64,000 bases of DNA. Origin: G965229615 sp965229615 (GTDB lineage: Bacteria; Pseudomonadota; Alphaproteobacteria; Rickettsiales; Midichloriaceae). The DNA lies in assembly GCA_965229615.1 (NCBI GenBank), contig OZ245890.1:496001-560000 (forward strand), written 5' to 3'. The notes beneath the pieces are model-generated. The model was not told the origin of the DNA and did not search any database. It saw nothing but the letters and a program-made list of their open reading frames with translations. The translations under genes were made by a program, and so were the position numbers. The number at the start of each line of letters is the position of its first letter. The first letter of the stretch is position 1. Below, piece after piece: positions 27,235 through 35,722 of this stretch.

Positions 27235-29595
27235 TTATATTTGAGGACCTTGATCTTTGTCGTGATCTCTTCTTTCTAGTTCTTTTGACACAAATGTTTC
27301 TGTTTGAGTCTTTTGGCCAGAAAGGCTTAATTTTTCCTGTATATCACTGATATATCGTATGATTTCGTCTTTTTGTTCTGCACTTCCATACTCCATCGTA
27401 CGTCTTATAACAGCAATCTTTTCAGGGTTACTAACACCATCGCTATTAAGTAGCTTACTGATATGTGCTGGTGTGATTGCTTTTTTTTGTTCTGCACTTC
27501 CATTCTCCATCATATATACTATAATAGTAGTCTTTTTATCGTTGCTAACATCCTGTCTATCCAGTACATTACTGATATCATCTTGTGATATGATTGCTCC
27601 TTTTTGTTCTACACTTCCATACTCACTCACACTTTTTATAACAGCAATCTTTTCAGGGTTACTAACACCATCGCTATTAAGTAGCTTACTGATATGTACT
27701 GGTGTGATTGCTTTTTTTTGCTCTACACTTCCCTTCACCATCATATATACTATAATAGTAGCCTTGTCATCGTTGATAACATTATTGCTATTAAGTATAG
27801 CACTGATATATTGTGTGATTGCGTCTTTTTGTGCTGCACTTCCATGCTCACTCACACTTTTTATAACAAAAACCTTGTTATAATAAAAAATCCTGTTATC
27901 ACTAAAATCCCTGTCTGTCTTAAAAAAAGGCTGGCCATCAAGTATATTATTGATATGTGCTGGTGTGATTGCTCCTTTTTGTTCTGCACTTCCATACTCC
28001 ATCGTACGCCTTATAACATCAGCTTTTGCATGGTTAATAGCATCTTTATCAAGTACATCACTGATATGTTGTGATGTGATTACTGCTTTTTGTTCTACAC
28101 TGCCATACTCCATCACACTGTTTATAATACCAGCTTTGTCATTAATATACTCTTCATGGCTACTAAGCGCATCACTGATATGTTGTGATGTGATTAGTAC
28201 TTTTTGTTCTACACTGCCATACTCCATCATACTTTTTATAATCCTAGCCTTGTTAATCTCCTTTTCATGGCTACTAAGCATATTACTGATTTGTGATGCG
28301 ATTAGTGCTTTTTGTTCTACACTGCCATACTTCATTATACTTTTTACAATACCAGCCTTTCCCCTGTCAATACCATGGCTACTAAGCGTATCACTGATAT
28401 GTTGTGGTGTGATTAGTGCTTTTTGTTCTACACTGCCATACTCCATCACACTGTTCATAATATCAGCACTAATATTAGCACTAATACCATAGCTATTAAA
28501 CGCATTATTGATATGTTGTGATGTGATTAGTGCTCTTTGTGCTACACTTCCCTTCATCATCATATCTATTATAATATAAGCTTTTTTATCATTCCCAACA
28601 TTATTGCTATTAAGTACACCATTGAGATCTTGTTGTTTGATTTCTTGCGCTCTACGCCCAATCGAAAGCATAATAGCCAGAGCCTTTGCATTATTGTTCT
28701 GGCTATTAGGTTTGTATATGTATTTGTCTGGTTGTACTGTACCATCCTTCACGTTTGCTATAACAGTAGCCTTTCTATCGTTGCTAACATGCCGGCTATC
28801 AAGTACCTTACTGATATGTTGTTGTGTAATTGCGTCTTTTTGTTCTGCACTTTCACCCACCATCACATATGCTATAACAGCAGCCTTTTTATCATCACTA
28901 ACATCCAGGCTATTAAGTACCTTACTGATATGTTGTTGTGTAATTGCGTCTTTTTGTTCTGCACTTCCCTTCACCATCACATCTGTTATAATAGTAGCCT
29001 TTTTATCGTTGCTAACATACTTGTCATCAAGTACCTTATTGATATCTTGTGGTGTGATTGCTTCTTTTTGTTCTGCACTTCCATTCTCCATCACATCTGC
29101 TATAATAGTAGCCTTTTTATCGTTGCTAACATACTTGTCATCAAGTACCTTATTGATATCTTGTGGTGTGATTGCTTCTTTTTGTTCTGCACTTCCATCC
29201 ACCATCACATTTACTATAACAACAGCCTTTTTATCATCACTAACATCATTGCTATCAAGTACCTTATTGATATCTTGTGGTGTGATTACTTCTTTTTGTT
29301 CTGCACTTCCCTTCATCATCACATTTCCTATAACAGCAGCTTTTCTATTATCACTAACATCCTGTCTATTAAGTACATTACTGATATGTTGTAATGTGAT
29401 TACTGCTCTTTGTTCTGCACTTCCACCCACCATCACATTTACTATAACAGCAGCTTTTCTATTATCACTAACATCATTGCTATTAAGTACATTACTGATA
29501 TGTTGTGATGTGATTACTGCTCTTTGTTCTGCACTTCCATTCTCCATCACATCTATTATAGCAAGAGCTATCTTAGCATCGTTATTACTTAACAT
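27235..29595 (-). CDS. Large repeat protein with about 19 family B-type units
   Basis: Function unknown. The 786-residue protein consists almost entirely of 36-38-residue units reading roughly KEAITPQDINKVLDS, DVSDDKKAAVI, NVMVGGSAEQ. The period and register are those of the family B repeats (KKAVTNDAIAELL, DYNKADLI, SVLEHGDDEQ), so the two are related. Units in the first third are nearly identical to each other. The middle units use YGSVEQK. Two units have long insertions (near residues 280-310 and 560-580). The C-terminus is short and charged (TFVSKELERRDHDKDQ), without the full C-terminal domain of families A and B. No signal peptide or membrane segment is seen. Confidence 0.78.
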   Translation of the reverse strand: MLSNNDAKIALAIIDVMENGSAEQRAVITSQHISNVLNSNDVSDNRKAAVIVNVMVGGSAEQRAVITLQHISNVLNRQDVSDNRKAAVIGNVMMKGSAEQKEVITPQDINKVLDSNDVSDDKKAVVIVNVMVDGSAEQKEAITPQDINKVLDDKYVSNDKKATIIADVMENGSAEQKEAITPQDINKVLDDKYVSNDKKATIITDVMVKGSAEQKDAITQQHISKVLNSLDVSDDKKAAVIAYVMVGESAEQKDAITQQHISKVLDSRHVSNDRKATVIANVKDGTVQPDKYIYKPNSQNNNAKALAIMLSIGRRAQEIKQQDLNGVLNSNNVGNDKKAYIIIDMMMKGSVAQRALITSQHINNAFNSYGISANISADIMNSVMEYGSVEQKALITPQHISDTLSSHGIDRGKAGIVKSIMKYGSVEQKALIASQISNMLSSHEKEINKARIIKSMMEYGSVEQKVLITSQHISDALSSHEEYINDKAGIINSVMEYGSVEQKAVITSQHISDVLDKDAINHAKADVIRRTMEYGSAEQKGAITPAHINNILDGQPFFKTDRDFSDNRIFYYNKVFVIKSVSEHGSAAQKDAITQYISAILNSNNVINDDKATIIVYMMVKGSVEQKKAITPVHISKLLNSDGVSNPEKIAVIKSVSEYGSVEQKGAIISQDDISNVLDRQDVSNDKKTTIIVYMMENGSAEQKKAITPAHISKLLNSDGVSNPEKIAVIRRTMEYGSAEQKDEIIRYISDIQEKLSLSGQKTQTETFVSKELERRDHDKDQGPQI

Positions 29596-29704
29596 ACTAT
29601 TATTTATATTTGTTTTTATTTATTATATTTGATCAGCGATCAATATAACAACAACTATATATCAAATGTTAGGGCATATGTCAATAGCAACCATAATTCA
29701 CTTG

Positions 29705-31111
29705 TTACTTATTAAGAAGTTTTGCTATTTCTCTTATATGTCTTATTTGGTATACACATATATCATCACTATCACATTTACTATATACAGATGTCACAAT
29801 TGTTTTAAATCCAAGCTTTTTACATTCTTTCACCCTAACATCAATATGAGAGACGCTTCTTAACTCACCTAACAATCCCACTTCACCAAAAAATGCTGTA
29901 TCATGGCTGATTATGATGTTTTTATATGCTGAGACAAGCGCTACTGCTACTGCCAGGTCTAACCCTGGATCATTGATTTTCATACCCCCAGCAACATTTA
30001 AGTACACTTCTTTATCCATCATATTAACTCCCATTCTCGCATTGAGAATAGCAATCATCATCGATAATCTATTATTGTCCCAACCAATTGCTGCACGTCT
30101 TGGTGTTGGAAGAAATGATGGCACTACAAGTGCCTGCACTTCAACTAAAATACCACGTGTTCCTTCAATACCAGCAAACACACAAGAACCACTAATGTTT
30201 TGCCTATTTTCAGGCATAAATATTCTTGATGGATTGGTAACCTCCAGCAGTCCAGTATTTGACATTTCAAATATCCCAACCTCATTTGTTGAACCATAGC
30301 GGTTTTTGATACCTCTTATCAATCTATATTGTTTTGTATTATCAGCCTCAAATAGAAGCACAACATCAACCATATGCTCTAAAAGTTTTGGTCCAGCAAT
30401 TTGCCCTTCCTTGTTAATATGTCCAACCAATATAAGGCAAATCCCTAGTGTTTTAGCAGTATTAACTAGTTCTAGTGTACAAGCTTTGACTTGGGATATA
30501 GTACCTGGCATACCACCAACATCATCAGTTACAACCGTTTGAATTGAATCTATAACAACAACACCAGGAGCTTTCATATTATTTATTATCAGTATAATCT
30601 CATCGAGTGATGTTGTTGTAATGAGCTTTACATTTGAATTCACTATATTCATCCTGTTAGCTCTCACCTTTATTTGCCCAGTTGATTCTTCACCACTGAT
30701 ATAGCATGTTGAGAGATTGTCTGATGCCATTGCATTACATAACTGTAGTAAAAGTGTTGACTTGCCTATTCCAGGCTCTCCAGCAATCAACACTGTTGTG
30801 CCACATACAAATCCACCACCAAGTACTCTGTCAAGTTCTGATATTGTTGTTACATACCTTCCCGCACTATGTGTAAATGCTGTATCATTTTGTTCGTCAT
30901 TAGTTTTACCAAGAGTATCAAACGACAGTGAGTTGATTTGTGATGTATTACGCTCCTTCATTGTTAAATAACTCAGCTTCTTAACATTACTTAGCTCATT
31001 GACAATTGTTTCTACTGTATTCCATTCATTACACGTACTGCATTTACCAACCCATTGCTTGTACTTTTGTTGGCAGTTCATACATATGTATTCCTTTTTT
31101 ATTGCACTCAT
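29705..31111 (-). CDS. radA: DNA repair ATPase RadA/Sms
   Basis: A RecA-like helicase that processes recombination branches. The 468-residue protein has the N-terminal zinc finger C-x2-C-x9-C-x2-C (CMNCQQ, CSTCNEW), Walker A GEPGIGKST, the RadA-specific KNRYGSTNE motif and a C-terminal Lon-like domain. Complete. The inositol-monophosphatase-like gene precedes it on the same strand with a 57-base gap, so they may be co-transcribed. Confidence 0.94.
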   Translation of the reverse strand: MSAIKKEYICMNCQQKYKQWVGKCSTCNEWNTVETIVNELSNVKKLSYLTMKERNTSQINSLSFDTLGKTNDEQNDTAFTHSAGRYVTTISELDRVLGGGFVCGTTVLIAGEPGIGKSTLLLQLCNAMASDNLSTCYISGEESTGQIKVRANRMNIVNSNVKLITTTSLDEIILIINNMKAPGVVVIDSIQTVVTDDVGGMPGTISQVKACTLELVNTAKTLGICLILVGHINKEGQIAGPKLLEHMVDVVLLFEADNTKQYRLIRGIKNRYGSTNEVGIFEMSNTGLLEVTNPSRIFMPENRQNISGSCVFAGIEGTRGILVEVQALVVPSFLPTPRRAAIGWDNNRLSMMIAILNARMGVNMMDKEVYLNVAGGMKINDPGLDLAVAVALVSAYKNIIISHDTAFFGEVGLLGELRSVSHIDVRVKECKKLGFKTIVTSVYSKCDSDDICVYQIRHIREIAKLLNK

Positions 31112-31168
31112 TGCAAATGTTAGTTTTTATATGAGAATATGTAAATGGGTCAGTGTTAGATGATTATA

Positions 31169-32050
31169 TTATTTAAATATACCTCTAATGCTATTAACTA
31201 TCGATTGTTTTCCCATAATATATATATTTTGTTTTTCTATAAAAAAGTTTGAACCATAACATTCTGTGACGAGGAATTGTGCCGTTCGAAGCAGATATGG
31301 TGTGGAAATCTTATGATATATACATATATCAACCTTGTTCTCGAGCAGTCTTGCGATATCATATAAAACACTACCAGATGATAAAAATGATATGCTTCTT
31401 TTAGCAAGATGTTGATATATTGCAAGATCATCACCTGGGATGTTGTCTAAAATATTTAAGTCTGTAGCAATCATAATTTGAGGTACTCCAATATTGATAG
31501 AACTATTCATAACTACTTTATCACCACTTATGGATCCAGATGAAATGAAAACACCATGTTCTGATTCTGTGAAAATGATTTTTTGCATTGTTGGTAAACA
31601 CATGCATGCAACTACAATATTATATGTACTAATATCTTCAAGATTGAATTCCCGACCCTCTTCAAGCTGCATCAACGATATTGAAAATGCTACCTCCGCA
31701 TTACCATGTGTAAAATTGTCCCACCCATCAATTTCAGTGATGAACCAATACATACTTTTATCACCAAATGCTCTCTTGTCCACTCCATCACTTAACCTAT
31801 CAAGGTGTTGTAAGCTACGGATAGCGCCATCGGATTCACACAGAACCATCTTGCTTTCAGTGATAGTGCTTAGTTCTGACGCTATATTCCTTTCAAACCA
31901 AATCTTTGACTTACCAACAAAATCCTTCAAATTACGAGAACTTTGTAAACATCCGATTTCAATTACATCACGGCTAAGACTTGCAATTACTTTCTCACAT
32001 GCTTTCAGCATTGCCTTCACATACCTATTCTTATTGAACATATTTCTCAT
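31169..32050 (-). CDS. Inositol-monophosphatase-family protein (SuhB-like), catalytic residues degenerate
   Basis: The 293-residue protein shows the fold signature of the FIG/IMPase superfamily in WFITEIDGWDNFTHG followed by AFSISL, matching the family's D-P-x-D-G-T-x-N-F-x-H-G. The first metal-ligand aspartate is Glu here and the Thr is Trp. The upstream GEE metal site is not recognisable (CESDGA in its place). The C-terminal W-D-x-A-A-G motif is replaced by PYLLRTAQFL. The protein therefore probably lacks phosphatase activity and may keep a structural or RNA-polymerase-associated role, as proposed for SuhB. Located upstream of radA on the same strand and divergent from dapB. Confidence 0.75.
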   Translation of the reverse strand: MRNMFNKNRYVKAMLKACEKVIASLSRDVIEIGCLQSSRNLKDFVGKSKIWFERNIASELSTITESKMVLCESDGAIRSLQHLDRLSDGVDKRAFGDKSMYWFITEIDGWDNFTHGNAEVAFSISLMQLEEGREFNLEDISTYNIVVACMCLPTMQKIIFTESEHGVFISSGSISGDKVVMNSSINIGVPQIMIATDLNILDNIPGDDLAIYQHLAKRSISFLSSGSVLYDIARLLENKVDICIYHKISTPYLLRTAQFLVTECYGSNFFIEKQNIYIMGKQSIVNSIRGIFK

Positions 32051-32126
32051 ATGTCTTGTTTACAATTGTTAGTGGGTTTATTAGTAATGATAGATTATAC
32101 AGTCATTTAATAATAAATACAAACTC

Positions 32127-32885
32127 ATGCAAAAACATAAGGTTGGCATAACTGGATGTACAGGAAGGATTGGTAGAGCACTATGTAACAGATTTTTATC
32201 AGGTGATAATACATTCTTTACTCTAACAGCATTATATTCAAGAAGTGTAGTTGATGCTATAGGGACATCGCATGAGCAAAGCAGCAATATAATATGTACT
32301 GATGATTTCAATGACCTCATAACAGCTTGTGATGTTATTATAGACTTCACACGTCCTGTATCATCACTATTGCTACTAGAAGCCTGTGCAAACAGTAGAA
32401 AAAAAATAGCAGTAGTATGTGGCACAACAGGGTTTTCAGCTGCGGAGATGGAGAAAATATCAGAGTATGCAAATATGATACCAATTTTTTATTCCGCAAA
32501 TATGTCTTTAGGTGTTTCAATATTATCAGACATTGCAAGGACTGCTATTGCGGCATTTCACAGAAATTGTGTTGATGTTGATGTGTCAATTCTAGAAAAA
32601 CATCATAAAATGAAGGCTGATAAGCCATCAGGCACAGCAAAGATGCTAAAGAGTGATATTTTAGCAACTAATATGGTGGAGAAGATTGAAGTAGCATCAC
32701 TCAGATATGGTAAAATTGCAGGAGATCATGATGTTATTATATCAACGAATACAGAAGTCCTCACTCTTTCTCATCACGTAATGAACAGGGGAGTTTTTGC
32801 AAATGGTGCAATCACTGCTGCTGAGTATATATTAAAACAAATACCTGGTAAGATATATAATATGAGTGATATGCCTATACAATAG
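32127..32885 (+). CDS. dapB: 4-hydroxy-tetrahydrodipicolinate reductase
   Basis: An enzyme of the diaminopimelate/lysine pathway, supplying the cross-linking residue of peptidoglycan. The 252-residue protein has the NAD(P)-binding GITGCTGRIGRA at residues 5-16, VVCGTTGF, and the catalytic EKHHKMKADKPSGTA near residue 152 with the His-His and Lys required. Divergent from the IMPase-like gene over 76 bases that likely hold promoters for both. The 263 bases after it (32886-33148) show no convincing gene. Confidence 0.94.
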   Translation: MQKHKVGITGCTGRIGRALCNRFLSGDNTFFTLTALYSRSVVDAIGTSHEQSSNIICTDDFNDLITACDVIIDFTRPVSSLLLLEACANSRKKIAVVCGTTGFSAAEMEKISEYANMIPIFYSANMSLGVSILSDIARTAIAAFHRNCVDVDVSILEKHHKMKADKPSGTAKMLKSDILATNMVEKIEVASLRYGKIAGDHDVIISTNTEVLTLSHHVMNRGVFANGAITAAEYILKQIPGKIYNMSDMPIQ

Positions 32886-33148
32886 GCTTTAAAGTTGTAT
32901 ATGGGAGGGTTATTTGCCGATCTGTCCACATTTATAAGCTGTATATACCACCTTCATCTATTGGCAATGAGATTTTTGACTACGCACGCAGTATTATCAG
33001 GATTGTGTGCAAGAGCACAAAGACACGTTATCAACTTTTGGAAAAGAAAGTCAATGAAATTGCAATATATTCAATATAAAATCAGGGATGATATAACAAA
33101 TCATGTTATACTTTCAATTATATAGCAATTTTCATCACGTGATCAACA

Positions 33149-34084
33149 ATGGTACTACATAACATAAATAACCTGAGTGGAGATGTACTAGCAAGGATGA
33201 TATGTAACAATGATGACAAACAATTTCTTGAACAAAATGCATTATCGGAAGATATAATAAAAAAATTTGATCAATTTGATTTAGTTACTATCATAACAAA
33301 CAAAGCTGTTGGGCAGCACTTCCTTCAAATGTGTCAAAATAACCCATTACTCAGAACTGTCATAGAACAACTCGATCAAGATAGACTGAAAGATGTTATA
33401 TATAAAAATCAGCTTCTTGATTATTGTAGTGAGAAACAGTCACTACAATGTATTATAGAGAAATTGGATGGAAGTGATTTAGCAAACATGTTATGTGTTT
33501 TAGAAAGAGGTTATGATGCTGATGCAATGAGAAATGTAAGTAAAAAACTTTTCTACTCTTGTAGAGATAACGAATTGCTGAAGGAAATTATAGAGAAATT
33601 AGGACAAACTCATATATCACTTGTATTAACTGATAAGCATCTAGGGCAAGAGTTTTTCAATGCATGTTGTGAAAGTGGATTGATAGCAGTCCTTGCACGT
33701 AATGTTAATGCAAATCTTCTTGCAACTTCATCGCTGCTAAATGAAATGTGTGAAAAATTGCCTGATGATAGTTACATGGAGATGATTTTTAATACAAAAA
33801 ATGTGTTGGATTATATGGTGCGGAAAACAGATCAGGAATTATATGATAATATTGTTAGTTTTAAAGAGCTTCTCCATAAGAATAATATAAATACTCCACA
33901 ACAACTAAGTGCATACATTAAAACAGAACCAAATGTGTGGCTCGAAATAAAGGACTTATTGAAACAAGCAATAAATGTTGTTTTAAGAAAAGACAACTGC
34001 TACATCACACACAATACGGCAAAAGAACAAGTCAAGAGATTCACTGACAGTGTTAAACATGAAATAAAACAACGAAGCCGTTGA
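33149..34084 (+). CDS. Helical repeat protein with C-terminal domain related to the array proteins
   Basis: Function unknown. The 311-residue protein has about six degenerate units of 33-36 residues (LLRTVIEQLDQDRLKDVI, LQCIIEKLDGSDLANML, LLKEIIEKLGQTHISLVL), predicted helical. The last 75 residues (SFKELLHKNNINTPQQLSA, IKDLLKQAINVVLRK, RFTDSVKHEIKQ) align in order with the C-terminal domain of family B (FNKLVGYMKEHNLTTQDQL, IKDCIKYIVNIVLK, NFVSMVEKNKNQ). It thus appears to be a dispersed, diverged member of the same superfamily. The end is basic. No signal peptide. A lone gene between dapB and recA. Confidence 0.7.
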   Translation: MVLHNINNLSGDVLARMICNNDDKQFLEQNALSEDIIKKFDQFDLVTIITNKAVGQHFLQMCQNNPLLRTVIEQLDQDRLKDVIYKNQLLDYCSEKQSLQCIIEKLDGSDLANMLCVLERGYDADAMRNVSKKLFYSCRDNELLKEIIEKLGQTHISLVLTDKHLGQEFFNACCESGLIAVLARNVNANLLATSSLLNEMCEKLPDDSYMEMIFNTKNVLDYMVRKTDQELYDNIVSFKELLHKNNINTPQQLSAYIKTEPNVWLEIKDLLKQAINVVLRKDNCYITHNTAKEQVKRFTDSVKHEIKQRSR

Positions 34085-34334
34085 TAAGTAGTTGATGATA
34101 TCTGAGCTCAATGATGGAATTACAGCATGTGGGTGCTCACTATTAATCCTGATCTGTGCATACCACAAAATATATGCACAGTAATATTGTAACTCCAATA
34201 ATGGTTATGCTATAATCAAAAGTGGATACATGGCACTAGTTCAGCGTTGTTGCAGTGCACAACCAAGTAGTGATACTAACAGTCCTACTTGTGTCGATTG
34301 TAATAACTAATACAAATCTCACAACATCATTGAA

Positions 34335-35390
34335 ATGAATAATAAGAAAGAAACACTGCAGGCAGTTTTTAATCAAATAGAGAAAGCGTATGGTAAGGGA
34401 TCAATAATGAGACTAGGTAGTAAACCAAAACACGATGTTGTAGTTATTCCTAGTGGTTCTGTTGGTTTAGATATAGGATTGGGCGTTGGTGGATATCCAC
34501 GTGGTAGAATCATAGAAATTTTTGGCCCTGAAAGCTCTGGTAAAACAACTTTAACACTGCATGCAATAGCAGAAGCACAGAAACAAGGTGGAGAAGCTGC
34601 ATTCATAGATGCAGAGCATGCTCTTGACCCAGTTTATGCAAAAAAACTTGGTGTAAATATAGACAACTTGTTTGTATCACAACCGGATAATGGTGAGCAG
34701 GCACTTGATATTACTGATACACTTGTACGCTCTGGAGCTTTTGATATAATAGTTGTTGATAGTGTTGCAGCTCTTGTGCCAAAGGCTGAGATAGAGGGTG
34801 ATATGGGTGATAGCCATATGGGTCTACAGGCAAGACTGATGAGCCAAGCATTGAGGAAACTGACAGCAAATATTTCTCGTTCTAACTGTGTGTTGATATT
34901 CATCAACCAAATCAGGATGAAAATAGGTGTGATGTTTGGTAGTCCAGAAACAACTACTGGTGGTAATGCATTGAAATTCTATGCCTCAGTGAGACTCGAT
35001 ATAAGACGTACTGGATCAATAAAAGATAAGGATGAGATACTAGGTAATGAGACGCGTGTAAAGGTTATAAAAAACAAGGTTGCACCACCATTTAAAGTAG
35101 TTGATTTCGATATCATGTATGGTGAGGGCATATCAAAGGTTGGTGAGCTGATCAACATAGGTGTTGCAAACAATATTATAGAGAAATCCGGCGCATGGTT
35201 TTCATATAATGATCAGAAAATAGGACAGGGAAAAGAAAATGCCAAAAGATATTTGAAAGAGAATCACACAATTGCACAAGAGATAGAGGAAAAAATCAAA
35301 AAGCTATCTAGCATTGCAGTTGCTCCTGAGATGGTTACGTCACATGTCAGTTTTGATATGGCTGAGCAGCGAGAAGAAAACGAAGGATAA
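34335..35390 (+). CDS. recA: Recombinase RecA
   Basis: The ATP-dependent strand-exchange protein of homologous recombination and inducer of LexA-type responses. The 351-residue protein has Walker A GPESSGKT (residues 64-71), FIDAEHALDP, Walker B (IIVVDSVAAL), the DNA-binding loops (SHMGLQARLMSQALRK, GSPETTTGGNALKFYAS) and an acidic C-terminus. Complete. RecA-dependent recombination is the expected route for expansion of the repeat-gene array in this window. Confidence 0.97.
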   Translation: MNNKKETLQAVFNQIEKAYGKGSIMRLGSKPKHDVVVIPSGSVGLDIGLGVGGYPRGRIIEIFGPESSGKTTLTLHAIAEAQKQGGEAAFIDAEHALDPVYAKKLGVNIDNLFVSQPDNGEQALDITDTLVRSGAFDIIVVDSVAALVPKAEIEGDMGDSHMGLQARLMSQALRKLTANISRSNCVLIFINQIRMKIGVMFGSPETTTGGNALKFYASVRLDIRRTGSIKDKDEILGNETRVKVIKNKVAPPFKVVDFDIMYGEGISKVGELINIGVANNIIEKSGAWFSYNDQKIGQGKENAKRYLKENHTIAQEIEEKIKKLSSIAVAPEMVTSHVSFDMAEQREENEG

Positions 35391-35722
35391 AAACCATCCT
35401 ATAACATCCTATAATTAAGCACATATCATTTACAGCAAGTTTACATGTTGATCAATGCAGTGAAATTTGTCACAACTTGCTTGTCTATATTATCGTCGGT
35501 TGTATATCATGCAGTACCACAATGTGAAGTGGTGATATGAAATATCGAATTTTTTATTAAATTACATGTTGATCAATGCAGTGAAATATAGTATGGAGGG
35601 AGATGGTGGTATTTGGTTTGAAAACCTGATCAAAAATGCATCATGATTTAAATGCTTGCAAATATGTTTCTTGGGAGATAACTAATAATATAAAAAACAC
35701 TGTAATTAGTATCGTGTGAGAA
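35391..35722. repeat. Intergenic region with a 26-base direct repeat
   Basis: No gene is seen between recA and ppdK. A 26-base sequence beginning TTACATGTTGATCAATGCAG occurs at 35441-35466 and again at 35562-35587, both in the same orientation, 121 bases apart. The core TGATCA is palindromic. The spacing and position, upstream of ppdK, fit either duplicated regulatory sites or a short segmental duplication. Confidence 0.6.

Noticed and set aside
28604..29632. Plus-strand open frames (up to 342 codons) opposite the 27235-29595 repeat protein
   Set aside because: The same antisense effect of in-phase repeats; low-complexity Leu/Ser/Cys product and no ribosome site.
32895..33125. 76-codon plus-strand frame after dapB
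   Set aside because: It starts with TTG, has no Shine-Dalgarno, its composition looks like random translation, and there is no link to the complete dapB frame.
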